From Sitta carolinensis (lineage: Eukaryota; Chordata; Aves; Passeriformes; Sittidae), in assembly GCA_032173965.1 (NCBI GenBank), contig CM063289.1, forward strand, positions 29,562,690 to 29,626,689: a stretch of DNA of 64,000 nucleotides. Reading direction: 5' to 3'. Positions 28,288-39,074 of the stretch are shown here, in pieces (position 1 is the stretch's first letter; each line of letters opens with the position of its first letter). A model generated the notes under the pieces. That model had not been told where the DNA came from and ran no database searches. It was given only the letters and a program-made list of their open reading frames with translations. The position numbers and the translations under genes were made by a program.

Positions 28288-29423
28288 CTGCCACAAAAGA
28301 AATAAAACAAATAAAACAAATAAAACACACAAAGGGATGAATCACGAGGCTCCAGTGCACATCCACACCCCAAAACACAAATGCAAAAAGCAAATATTGG
28401 ATCGTGGAAAGAAGCTGAGACTGGGATGAGCTGGGAACAAGGATTAGGGAGGAAAGGTGGAGGTGGAGCTGTCACTTTGGGTCAACCCTGGGGGTCTGGG
28501 GGGGATTAAAAAGATATTTCTGCTGTTAAAGTGATTCTAAAATCCTGATTTTTTGCCCAAAGGCTGAGCTCCAAGGAAATTACTCAAAAGCTTCATTTTG
28601 TGCAGGTCACAGAGATGGGAGTTTTAGCAAACCCACAGCTTTGTTTTATTAATAAATTCAACCCCAGGAGGTGAAATGGAGGAGGGCTCAGCAATAAATT
28701 CAACCCCAGGAGCTTTTAGCAAACCAGCAGAAAGCTCTGGGCATTCCACAGAGGGGTTTCCAGCTCAGAACAGATTGGATATCAAGGAGCTGATCTGCTT
28801 TAACTTTGCATTTGCTGCACCCTGTGCTGTGTTCACAGATCTGTTTGAATTCCCTGAATTAAGCTGCACACCAGCATAAAGAGGGGGCTGTTAAATACCC
28901 CTCACTTGGCTTACATCTCTTTAAAAAACCCCAAGAGCAGCACTCATCTGATGAGCTTTGTCCTGCAGGTTGGTATTTCACCCATTTTTGATTGAATTTC
29001 ACCCATTCCCGTGGCACAGGAGCAATCAGGCACACGAGCTGAAGGGGATGACAAGGATCCAGGTGATGTGGGCAAAGAAAACATTGGAGAGCTGCAGGAA
29101 AACTGCTGCCCAGTTCCCCTGCTCACACCCCACAGCAGCTGGGGAACATTGGGTGTTCCACGAGGGAAAAACCTCAGAACTGTAAATATAAAAACCCCCA
29201 CTGGCTTATGAGAGCAAAAAGAGATTAAATCCCTTTTTATTTCAGTGGAATTACTGGAAATTACAACCCAGAGAGACCAGCACAGCCCAACCCCTGACAC
29301 ATGAGGGCTGCACAGGAGCTAAAAGCAGCTTTAGGGGGGATTTCTTGGGATGGGGTGGCTTTTCCTCTGAGTGACACCCTCACTTTGAGGGGCTGAGAAG
29401 TGAAAATAAAGCCAAATACTCAC
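28288..29423 (-). other. Intron c2-c3, no other feature
   Basis: About 1.1 kb with an (AAATAAAAC)n-like patch at 28300-28330 beside the acceptor and a short local duplication (AATAAATTCAACCCCAGGAG at 28653 and 28693). Donor TGTT|GTGAGT at 29423-29422. Confidence 0.7.
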
Positions 29424-29621
29424 AACACCTCTGGGCAGCCTCGATGCACAGCTCCTCCGAGGTGAACTCGCCACTGGAATAACACAGGGGGGTTTGTCCT
29501 GCAGGTAGAAGAGGATTTCCAACCCCTGGGGTTGAGCTTCCAGGTTGAGTTCATTTTTCTTGGTGCTCCTCATTTTTGCACAGAAAGCCATGGCTTTGCA
29601 ATCTTCTTTCACGTTGAGATA
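29424..29621 (-). CDS. JAK1: JAK1 coding exon c2: FERM F1, one-base deletion in a C run
   Basis: 198 bp, acceptor CCACTCCCAG|TAT and donor AGGTGTT|GTGAGT. Encodes about residues 3-69: [40 protein letters not shown], then a frame break, then [17 protein letters not shown]. After QDKPP the run of six C (29487-29492 on the plus strand as G) is one short of the seven needed to read [10 protein letters not shown], and 198 is one less than the 199 nt needed. This is a typical homopolymer miscount; a real frameshift here would abolish JAK1. Confidence 0.93.
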
Positions 29622-30385
29622 CTGGGAGTGGAGGGAAAAGAGCAAATCTGAGGGGGAGTTGGAATTTTCAGGACACATCATTCTCAAAAGCCTCGGGTGG
29701 GGGATTTATTTTATTTAAAAGGTGGGGGGTTTGTTTCAAACCAACGAGGTGGAAAGGGGGGAAAAAAAGAAATGTCAGCGATTGCTTTGGTTCTGGGAAC
29801 TCTGCTCCAAATCATTGCCTTCTCTTCACAGTTTTTCTGAAGGGTTTCTCTTGTCAAAACACAAATAACTTTCACATCCTTCAGCACCTAATTGGCTGGA
29901 AAACAACACTTGAGTGATGTGAACAGCTCATTTGATGTTTCCTTTGTTTAAAAAGTCGGCTTCTATTTTTACAGCCCCTTAACAGCAAAATATTTCTCAT
30001 TGTTTTCTCCCCTCTCACCCTTCGTGTTTAAAACTGCTGATGCTTTCTGAGTCATGATGTATTTTATAAGATTTATAGGTATTTATTTTTTTATTATTAC
30101 TTCTCTGTCTCTCCAGGAGGAAAGGGTAGCACGGAGGAGGTTTAATGCAAGAGGTTTTAGATTGTCAAGGATGCCCAACAGGGCAGCTGTGACTCAAAAG
30201 AAAATTGCATTTTATACCCAGTGCTTCAATAGAAAAAGCAAAAAAGTTATTTGGGTTCTTTGGTCCATGTTTTCCTAAGCTTTAGCTCAATCAACAACAA
30301 AAGCCCAAACCACCAATTTTATAGTTTCTGGAATTATTCTCCCACCAAAAAAGCAATAAAAAATGAAGCCCCAAAGGCAACACAC
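29622..30385 (-). other. Intron c1-c2, no other feature
   Basis: 764 bp, canonical ends (GTGTGT donor, CCCAG acceptor). No repeat array or transposon seen. Confidence 0.7.
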
Positions 30386-30462
30386 CTGCATTTATGTGCC
30401 TGTGGGATCCTCTACACGACTGAAATGGCTCTTCACCCTCCCCAGGAGAAGCTTCACTCTGA
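30386..30462 (-). CDS. JAK1: JAK1 exon c1: 5' UTR end, start codon and two codons
   Basis: 77 bp, acceptor CTTTTTGTTTTCAG|TCAGAG (strong pyrimidine tract) and donor ATGCAG|GTGTGT. The start codon is at 30391-30389 in the context CATAAATGCAG, very similar to the human start as I remember it. Only ATG CAG (Met-Gln) is coding; the remaining 71 nt are 5' UTR. Chosen because the next exon opens at TAT CTC (Tyr3) behind a good acceptor, and because reading through from c2 gives no conserved upstream methionine. Confidence 0.8.
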
Positions 30463-33370
30463 CTGAAAACAAAAAGGAAAATTAAACATCAGCAGGAATG
30501 GCTCTGTACAGTGTGAGGCACAGATGAAACGGTCAGGCTGATCAAATCCCACCTGCAATCCCAGGGAACCTCTCTTCTCCTGAGAGCTGGAGCTGCTCTC
30601 AGCCAGAGGAACCCCCAGGAGTTTGGGCACCTCCTGTGATCCCTCCTGGCACCCTGGGGGCACTGCCTGAGAGGCAACCCAAAAACAGAAACCAGGGAAA
30701 AAGCCTTGGTTAGTCCCTGGATTTTCCCCTCTTTTCAGTTTGGAATTCTCACAAGACATTCCAGGGAGATTTTCCTTTGGGCTTTACCTCCTCCTCCCCG
30801 CAGTTTTCATTAGATATTCACCCCAGTTCTTCCCCTGCTCTCTCTGCTGTTCCTTCCCCTCCCAGATTCTCATTTCACACGATTCCAAACAAAACCTGAC
30901 AGTGCTGCTGGGTTGGGAATCCTCAGCCAGCACTCATCTGAAAAATCCCCCCACTCCAGCCTCCATCCCTCCTCCTCCCCATCTCTGCCAAAATGTGTTT
31001 CAGCTAAATGTTTGTTTATTGGTTTTGCTTCATCAGGGTGAGACCTTAACCTGACCTAGCAGACTTCAGCAAATATTGCTTTAAAAGCCTGAGGCTCAGT
31101 CTGGAAAAGTCAGACACAACCTCCCTGGTGCTTGGGAAGAGCCCAGCAAATGTGATCCTAGCCCAGGAAAAAAAATGATATTGAAGAGCCTGGCACACAT
31201 TCCCAATTAAATTGCATTTTCCTGCTATCTCTGCCACTTGAATGCTAGATTTGAGTTTCCAGACACATTCCCCTGGCACTAATATGGGGAAGAAGCAACT
31301 GAGAAGTGTGATTTTTGGGATATGCAGACAAGCCAGGAATTATTTCTGCACAGCACCATAAAATTGAAATGCAAAAGGTGAAAAGAGATCAACTTGAATC
31401 CCAGTAAAACCATCCCCTTTTAAATGACATCTAACTGGAGCTCGATGCATTTTCATGTCTCTGTGGGCTTAATGTTTAAAAGATTGTCCAGATGTTTTAA
31501 AATGTGAGGGGGAACACAAAACCACTGCTTTTTTTACAGATTCATAAATCAAACTTCTTGTTTTTCAACAGAGCTGCTTTGCTTTGGTGAAAAGCTCCCA
31601 CTCTTGGTTTTAGTCACAGCAATTCCCAGAATCCTAAAAAACCTTCCTTTACAAAACCTTCTGGGGATGAACCAAACAACCCACCATCCAATCTCTGATT
31701 TATTCTTTCCTCATGGGCTGCCCAGACAATCCCAGACATTCTCATTGTCAGGGATTCACTTTGTAAAAATGCATTTTCAGCTTGCAAAAAGCCAGACAAA
31801 TTCCTGCTCTGTCTGAGCATTCCTCACCAGACCTCCACAGGCGAATGCTTCATCTCTGAAATGGGGATTTTTATCCAATTTTTATCCAAAAACCAATAAA
31901 AATTGGGTTTTTTTTGTGGATTTTCTGGTCTCTCCTCCGAGGATGACAGGGATGTGCTCAGTCCCTGCTGAGGGACAGCACAGCATTTGTTTTTTGGTTT
32001 TTTTTTTCAGGTATATTTTCATTTCACTTCATTTCTGTCTCTCCCAGTGGGAACAGCTCGTTGTGATGCATCCTCCAAAATATTTTGGGGAATGCAGGAT
32101 GGCTTTTCTTGAGATTCCACTCCCCCAAGGAAAGGCTTTTCCTCTTTAAAAAAATCAATGTTTTATTTCAAATCCTGACCAAAGGAAGCCAGGTGAGGTA
32201 TTTTTATCTCTCACACACAGACAGAGCCCTCACAAACTCCTGGTATCAGAAAGAATTATGAAATAGGGGGAGGGAAGTCTAAAAATGGGTTGTTGAAAAT
32301 CAGTTTGGCTGTAAAACTATTAGGATATTTGGGAGACAATAATATTGGGAAAAAACTCAAGCTCCTGACTATGATTTGCTACATTTGAAGCCCAGCAGCT
32401 CCAGCATTTTTAAGGAAAAAAAAAAACAAATTTACAACAGTATTTGGTAAACAACCCCTTCAGATTCATGCATGCCTCAAAAAACTAAGAAAAGACAGAT
32501 GCAGAAATTAAATATTTTTGAAACTCTGTGCAAATCCTCCTTGAAGCTCCACCAACACCACACTTCCAACATAAACCTTCCAGCATCCTGGAAGCCAAAT
32601 GCAAAGATGGAAGGTCCATTGCAAGGGCAAAAGTCCCTAAAATATGAATAGAGGAAAATCCCAGATAAAATCTGACCAACCCCAAAGTCACTTTTGCAGC
32701 ACCATTTGTAAATTCTTCCTCTTTTTTTTGCCCTCTGAACCAATTTAGTTTCAGGTTTCCTAACCTCTTAGAGACTCACTGAAAATTCAGAGAAATGAGC
32801 ACATGCTAGTTTTTTTCCACAGGCTTCTCTCACTAAATATAAATTTTAATTGCTGATTATTGTGTTTATTTTATCAGACTGATCTCACTGCACGCCGTTC
32901 ACCCCAAACCAGAATTTATAATTTGGGTTTTTCTGTAGAATCCATGCTGTGACTGATGCATGCTGTAAAAACTGTGCTCTAAATTGGGCCAGGAGGGCAC
33001 AGAATGGAAATTTTCACCCAAAGTGCTCGAGGTGCAGCAAAGCTCTCACGAACTGAAAACCAGCCAGCTTCATTAGGGGCACGCTGATATTAAGAGAGAT
33101 TAAAAATTGCCATTTTCAGCTCTCTCCAGCTCCTGCTGGTGTGTTCTCTGAGTGCCCTGAGAGCTGACCCTGCTCCTTTCCTGTGCCAATTCTCTGAATT
33201 TCGTGACGTGGCACCAACGTGGGCAGGAGTTTCTCAGCCCTCTCAGAGAGCTGGGTGTGAATTTCCCACCTTTTTTGTTCTGCCTGGGGCAACACAAAAA
33301 AATCGCTTTTTTTTCTGTATTACCTGCTCTTTCCAGCCTGATGTTCTTTTGGATAACGACTGGGCTGCTG
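30463..33370 (-). other. Proximal intron 1, nothing recognised
   Basis: 2.9 kb of unique, moderately AT-rich DNA without arrays. I see no additional exon that can be supported. Confidence 0.6.
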
Positions 33371-33371
33371 T

Positions 33372-33468
33372 AATGATGGATTTTTCACATTCTGGTTTGG
33401 GTTAGAAGTGACCTTTAAAGGTCACAACCCCTCTGCAATGAGCAGAGGCATCTTCAACTAAGTTTTTG
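33372..33468 (-). mobile_element. CR1-like LINE fragment
   Basis: GGTTTGGGTTAGAAGTGACC, TTTAAAGGTCACAACC and CTCTGCAATGAGCAGAGGCA resemble the reverse complement of a CR1 3' end. Short and diverged. Confidence 0.6.
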
Positions 33469-33884
33469 TAGCTTATAAATGTGTGCTTAATTCTCTTTCA
33501 TCCCAAATTTCTCGTCTAACCACTTAAAATGATACAACCATTTTTACAACCCATTTTTACAACCAGTTATTATCCTGGTACAGTCAACCCAAGCACTTCT
33601 CTGCTAAACCAGGATGAGTTTCCTCGGAGGGAAAGTTCTCAAGCTTCAAGAAACAATCATGGAAACCTTCCAACAACCACCTGATTTTTCTCTAATTAGT
33701 TTTTCCTCACGACTATCTAAAAAAACAGCTTTATTGCTAACAGGGCTGAAGGGGCATTCCAGTTGGAAAGCCATTTCCACGGATAATTTGTTTTTATTCC
33801 TGCCTGGGACACGGCATTAATGACCCTTTTCCTTCCTTGATGTTCTCCTCTGGCTTTGGGGCTGGAAGATGGGATGGGTCTCGG

Positions 33885-34325
33885 GGTTTGTTTTGGTTGA
33901 GATGACTTCAAGATATATAAAGGTCTCTGTTTCCCAACCCAGCTGTCAAAGAATAAGTCTTTGGCTGATGCTCTCAGAGTTGTTTTATTGTTTCTTATCT
34001 CAGATATTGTCTGTCTGCCCGGGTCTGTCCAGCAGGGCAGCCCCAGGCACACTCTCTGCCCACTGATTTTTATGCTACAAATTCCCTGTTAGTTCTTTAC
34101 AGTGCTGATCCAATGCCCCTCACCTGTGTCAGACAGTTCCATTCTACTCCAATCCAATCCCCAAGTGCCACCATCCCCAAGAAGATGGGGTTGGGGAGAA
34201 GAAGGAAGGAGGACAGGACAGGGCCCAAGTCCCTCCATCTCACCCCCTGAGCCCCCAGGGGAAAAATCCCCAAAATTTCCCTTTTCACTCTACAACCACT
34301 ACTATCATGCCAGCTAAACTTTTGT
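33885..34325 (-). mobile_element. Probable solo LTR of an endogenous retrovirus (fragment)
   Basis: Read on the minus strand the segment shows a TATA-like GCATAAAAATC (around 34070), then AACAATAAAACAAC (around 33985), a polyadenylation signal, ending near ...TTCTTTGACAGC. This spacing is LTR-like. No retroviral gene is present. Family not assigned; it could be another kind of retroelement. Confidence 0.45.
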
Positions 34326-34394
34326 GACCTTTAATTTCATTCAAAGGTTTAATTTGTTCCATGGATCAAACTCAAAGCCCAGGAGTCCTTGGGG

Positions 34395-35225
34395 TCTGTG
34401 CCCCCCTGCCAGGGTCTGTGCCCCCAATGCCAGGGTCTGTGCCCCTGCCAGGGTCTGTGCCCCCCTGCCAGGGTCTGTGACCCCAATGCCAGGGTCTGTG
34501 ACCCCACATTGCCCAGGGTCTGTGCCCCCCCTGCCAGGGTCTGTGTGCACTCCCAATGCCAGGGTCTGTGCCCCCCCTGCCAGGGTCTGTGACCCCAATG
34601 CCAGGGTCTGTGCCCCCAATGCCAGGGTCTGTGCCCTGCCATTGCCAGGGTCTGTGCCCCCGCCAGGCTGCCAGGGTCTGTGCCCCAATGCCAGGGTCTG
34701 TGCCCCCCTGCCAGGGTCTGTGACCCCAATGCCAGGGTCTGTGCCCCGAGGGTCTGTGCCCCCCCTGCAGGGTCTGTGCCCTGCCAGGGTCATCATCTGT
34801 GCCCCCCTGCCAGGGTCTGTGCCCCATGCCAGGTCTGTGACCATGCCAGGGTCTGTGCCCCAATGCCAGGGTCTGTGACCCCAATGCCAGGGTCTGTGCC
34901 CCCAATGCCAGGGTCTGTGCCCCCTGCCAGGGTCTGTGACCCCAATGCCAGGGTCTGTGCCCCCCTGCCGGGTCTTGACCCAATGCCAGGGTCTGTGACC
35001 CCAATGCCAGGGTCTGTGCCCCCCTGCCAGGGTCTGTGCCCCCCTGCCAGGGTCTGTGCCCCCCTGCCAGGGTCTGTGCCCCCCTGCCAGGGTCTGTGAC
35101 CCCATCCAGGTCTGTGACCATGCCAGGGTCTGTGCCCCAATGCCAGGGTCTGCTGCAGGCCCCCCCTGCCAGGGTCTGTGCCCCCTCCTGAATGCCAGGG
35201 TCTGTGCCCCCTGCAGGCTCTGGAG
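34395..35225. repeat. 20-21-bp minisatellite TGCCAGGGTCTGTGCCCCCA, about 40 copies
   Basis: Units alternate TGCCAGGGTCTGTGCCCCC and TGCCAGGGTCTGTGACCCCAA. Single-base losses are frequent. The array lies in JAK1 intron 1; near-21-bp periodicity opens long frames in several registers that encode only the repeat. Confidence 0.97.
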
Positions 35226-35514
35226 CCCTGGGGGGGGCTGGGATCATCCAGGACTGTCAGAGCCAGCCTGGGTTCCCAGAGATGGGAATTCCCTGGAAAA
35301 GAACCACGCCACCTTCCCAGCAGCAGAGCAGAACTGCAGGAAACGCGGCCCCTTCCCGGTGGCACCACATTGATTTCAGGGATTTCCTGAGAGAAACGTG
35401 GAAAGACTTCCAGGGAAATCAGGAATCAGGAATCACTCATCCTGGCAAACGCCAGGAGAAAGTGTGAAGGGTTTGTGCACAGCCTGTTCCTCTGGGCTGA
35501 TGTGGCAGGGCTCC

Positions 35515-35900
35515 AGACCAGATAAATGTTAAAAATTTTGTGGAAGTGAAGATGAAAATAATTAAATGTCATTAAATTTAAATGGAATCATGGGAATGAG
35601 CATGAGGAGGGGTCACACACAACAACTCCAGAGGTTCAGTGCAGCACAGCCCTGAGGAAGAGCTGGATCCAGGGAATGGCTCTGCCTTTTCCAGGAGAGG
35701 AGAACACAATCCAGACCAGATAAATGTTAAAACTTGCATGGAAGTGAAGTTGAAAATAATTAAATGTCATTAAATTTAAATGGAATCATGGGAATGAGCA
35801 TGAGGAGGGGTCACACACAACAACTCCAAAGGTTCAGTGCAGCACAGCCCTGAGAAGATCCAGGGAATGGCTCTGCCTTTTCCAGGAGAGAACATGGGAC
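35515..35900. repeat. About 195-bp tandem duplication
   Basis: Two copies (about 35515-35708 and 35713-35900) share CCAGATAAATGTTAAAA, ATGGAATCATGGGAATGAGC, GGGGTCACACACAACAACTC and GGCTCTGCCTTTTCCAGGAG. They differ by small indels, so the duplication is not recent. Confidence 0.92.
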
Positions 35901-36479
35901 AGATCCAGCAGAATGGGGAAAATGAAAAAGCACATGGAATGGAATAAAACCCAGCCCAACATGTGCCATTCCTCTGCATTAAATAGGAATAAACCTTTAC
36001 ATCTCTACGTATTTCGATTCAATTATCAAATTAGAGTCTTAAAAAGAAGACATAGTATTTAAATAACAGGCAGGCTTCATGAATCTACACAGATTTATCC
36101 TAAAATAAATCCCAGTTATCAAGAAAAATCAGTCTTTTTCTGGTGCAGTTCATGCTACACTCACTTTTCTCACAGCTTAGCTAAAATCGAAAACTTATTC
36201 TATTAAACATTTGTTTAGCTGTACAGACCTGCTGCATCTCACTGAATTATCCTGATTTCATGTGCTCTGTTGGTTTTATAATTCATTCATCACTTTGCAG
36301 AGTCTCTCCACTTTAACAGAAAGGTGTTAGGAGGGGAAAAAACTGGAAATAAGAGAGGGCAGTGATGCACTGTGAATTTCTTAGGACACCTCTCTGCTTT
36401 GAGAGGTGGAATAAGCTGAACATTGTGCTTCTCTGGAGCTTCCTTGTTGCTGCAGAGACAGCACACACACACTCCTGGG

Positions 36480-36745
36480 ATTTTTTCTCTCAAAGGGATA
36501 GAAGAATAGACTTTATTTTCAGGGATCCTTCCCTTATATACCATTTTCCACAGACCACTGTGATTGGTGAAAGAAAGACAAACCTCTTCACCCACACTGG
36601 TCAAAGCAGAGGGACAGCAAGAGAAATCCCTCCCACAGAAAGAATCCACAACAAAAACAATCCTGGCTTTTATGTTGTCTTCTTGGGAAGGAGTTTCAGC
36701 AAACCCAAACATGAGAAAAGCAGAGCTTTAGAAATGTGAAGCCTG
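36480..36745 (-). mobile_element. Probable solo LTR, sense to JAK1
   Basis: On the minus strand: CACCAATCACAGTGG (CCAAT box, about 36570), GGTATATAAGGGAAGG (TATA box, about 36540) and GAAAATAAAGTC (poly-A signal, about 36515) follow in promoter order with plausible spacing. It shares a diverged core with 44215-44510, which shows a dispersed family. Regulatory activity is inference. Confidence 0.55.
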
Positions 36746-37191
36746 AAAACCAAGACTACCCTTCCTTACTCTGCTGCTGTCCTGTGCACTAGAGAGGGAT
36801 TGTCCAGGGAGCAGAGGAGGTCAGCATCCTCACAGGGCAGGGCTGGAGCAGCTTTCCTAAGCCAGAAAAGCCACCAGCAAGGAGGTGAAGCAGTGTCATG
36901 GTCACACCTTTCCACATCAGGTCTGTAACTGGAGAATTCCTCCCCTCTTCAAGCAGGCAGGAGCAGCAGAGGTCACTTCACTCTGTGCTCCTAAGATCTC
37001 CAAGATCCCACCATGGAATGAGGAATGAGGAAACCTCTGGGGATTCCTTATGCATCTAAAGGCTCTCAGAGCTCCAAGTGCTCCTTGAAAGCCAAATTTT
37101 ACAAGCCAGAGCCCGTCCCACCTCACCTTCTTCATCTGACAGAATTCATTTCCTCCACAGGCTGTGCAGGTGGAGAAGGGATAATTAAAAA

Positions 37192-37290
37192 AACCACTGG
37201 ATGTGGCACTGGGTGCCAGGGTCTGGCTGAGGTGTTGGGGCTGGATGATCTCCTCCAGCCTGGGGATCCTGGAATTCTGTGAAAGGATGA
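37192..37290 (+). mobile_element. Possible CR1 3'-end fragment
   Basis: GGATGTGGCACTGGGTGCCA, then GGGCTGGATGATCTC and a GGAATTCTGTGAAAGGATGA end look like a diverged CR1 3' terminus. The minisatellite that follows seems to have grown from its end, since its unit contains the same GGAATTCTGTGAAAGGATGA. Confidence 0.5.
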
Positions 37291-37640
37291 TCCCCAGGTC
37301 CCAGATGTGCACCCAGATCCCAACCTTGGGATCCTGGAATTCTGTGAAAGGATGATCCCAGGTCCCAGATGTGCACCCAGATCCCCAACCTGGGGATCCT
37401 GGAATTCTGTGAAAGGATGATCCCCAGGTCCCAGATGTGCACCCAGATCCCCAACCTGGGGATCCTGGAATTCTGTGAAAGGATGATCCCCAGGTCCCAG
37501 ATGTGCACCCAGATCCCCAACCTGGGGATCCTGGAATTCTGTGAAAGGATGATCCCCAGGTCCCAGATGTGCACCCAGATCCCCAACCTGGGGATCCTGG
37601 AATTCTGTGAAAGGATGATCCCCAGGTCCCAGATGTGCAT
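37258..37640. repeat. 66-bp minisatellite, 6 copies
   Basis: Copies start at GATCCTGGAATTCTGTGAAA near 37264, 37330, 37395, 37461, 37527 and 37593 and run through GGATGATCCCCAGGTCCCAG and ATGTGCACCCAGATCCCCAA. Very homogeneous; 22 codons per unit keeps all frames open. Confidence 0.97.
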
Positions 37641-38369
37641 CCTGGCACTGGATAACTCCTCAGATAATTCCAAAGGAGCAGTTTGCACCCCACTGCTGCA
37701 AAACAAGCCCAACCATCACCTCCATGGTGCTCCTCAACAAAGAACCCCACATTTCCCAGGCTTTTAAGGGAAAAGCAAGCACGGATTTCCAACAGTGCCT
37801 CGGATCTTTGGGAAGAAACAAACCCAAACAAGCAACCAGCTGAGCCCTGGCAAAGCCAAGGCTGGTGAGAACATTCTCAACACTTCCTTTCTGCAGATGA
37901 GTAGAGGAGAAATGAAATAAACAGTCAGCTTCCCCAGGAAACGAGCACCAGCCCTGCCCCACATCCCCCCGAAGGGCGAGCTGGGAGCAGCTCCTCCAAG
38001 CCCCCCAGCCTGAGCTTCTCCCAGGCTTTGCTTTCTGAGTGTGCAGGACACACCAAGGGGCTGGGTGACCACAGAGCTGCTGCAGAGCTCCCTCCTGCTG
38101 CCTCCCAAGCCACTTCCCTGCAGCCACCTCTGCCCGGAGAGCAGCTCCAGATGTTCCTCCGGAGCATTCCCATTCCCACCTCTCATCACAGAACTCTCAG
38201 CCCAGGTCTCACTGACTGCATGCTGTGAGCAGAACTACAACAGCCCCAGCACAAAAACACACTTTTTGGCTTGGAAGGGGCATTAAAGATCATCTCATGG
38301 CTACTCTGCCACCACACACTCAGAGGACACCAGGCCTCAGAGGAGGAACAAGCAACAGGGCAGGGCTTG

Positions 38370-39062
38370 CCAAATTCCTTTGGATCAGAGGAACCAAATT
38401 CCTCTAGGACAGAGGAGGAACTAAATTCCTTTGGAACAGGGGAACCAAATTCCTCTAGGACAGAGGAGGAACTAAATTCCTTTAGGACAGAGGAGGAACC
38501 AAATTCCTTTAGGAGAGAGGAAAAACCAAATTCCTTTGGAACAGAGGAACCAAATTCCTCTAGGACAGAGGAGGAACCAAATTTTCTTAGGAGAGAGGAA
38601 AAACCAAATTCCTTTGGAACAGAGGAACCAAATTCCTCTAGGACAGAGGAGGAACTAAATTCCTTTAGGACAGAGGAGGAACCAAATTCCTTTAGGAGAG
38701 AGGAAAAACCAAATTCCTTTGGAACAGAGGAACCAAATTCCTCTAGGACAGAGGAGGAACCAAATTTTCTTAGGAGAGAGAAAAACCAAATTCCTTTGGA
38801 ACAGAGGAACCAAATTCCTCTAGGACAGAGGAGGAACTAAATTCCTTTAGGACAGAGGAGGAACCAAATTCCTTAGGAGAGAGAAAAAACCAAATTCCTT
38901 TGGAACAGAGGAACCAAATTCCTCTGGGACAGAGGAGAACCAAATTTTCTTAGGAGAGAGGAAAAACCAAAGTCCTTTGGAACAAGAACCAAATTCCTCT
39001 AGGACAGAGGAAGAACCAAATTCCTTTAGGAGAGAGGAAGAACCAAATTCCTTTAGTGCAGC
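38370..39062. repeat. Purine-rich about 24-bp minisatellite with higher-order units
   Basis: Units such as GAGGAACCAAATTCCTTTAG and GACAGAGGAGGAACTAAATT alternate with GAGAGGAAAAACC in a larger period of about 130-170 bp. The plus strand stays open for 189 codons in the left part. Confidence 0.94.
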
Positions 39063-39074
39063 ACTGGAGCTGAG

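Noticed and set aside
29622..29687. Upstream start for JAK1 by read-through ([10 protein letters not shown]...) into exon c2
   Set aside because: A good acceptor stands immediately before TAT CTC and a separate exon with ATGCAG is found at 30386-30462; the read-through peptide is not JAK1-like.
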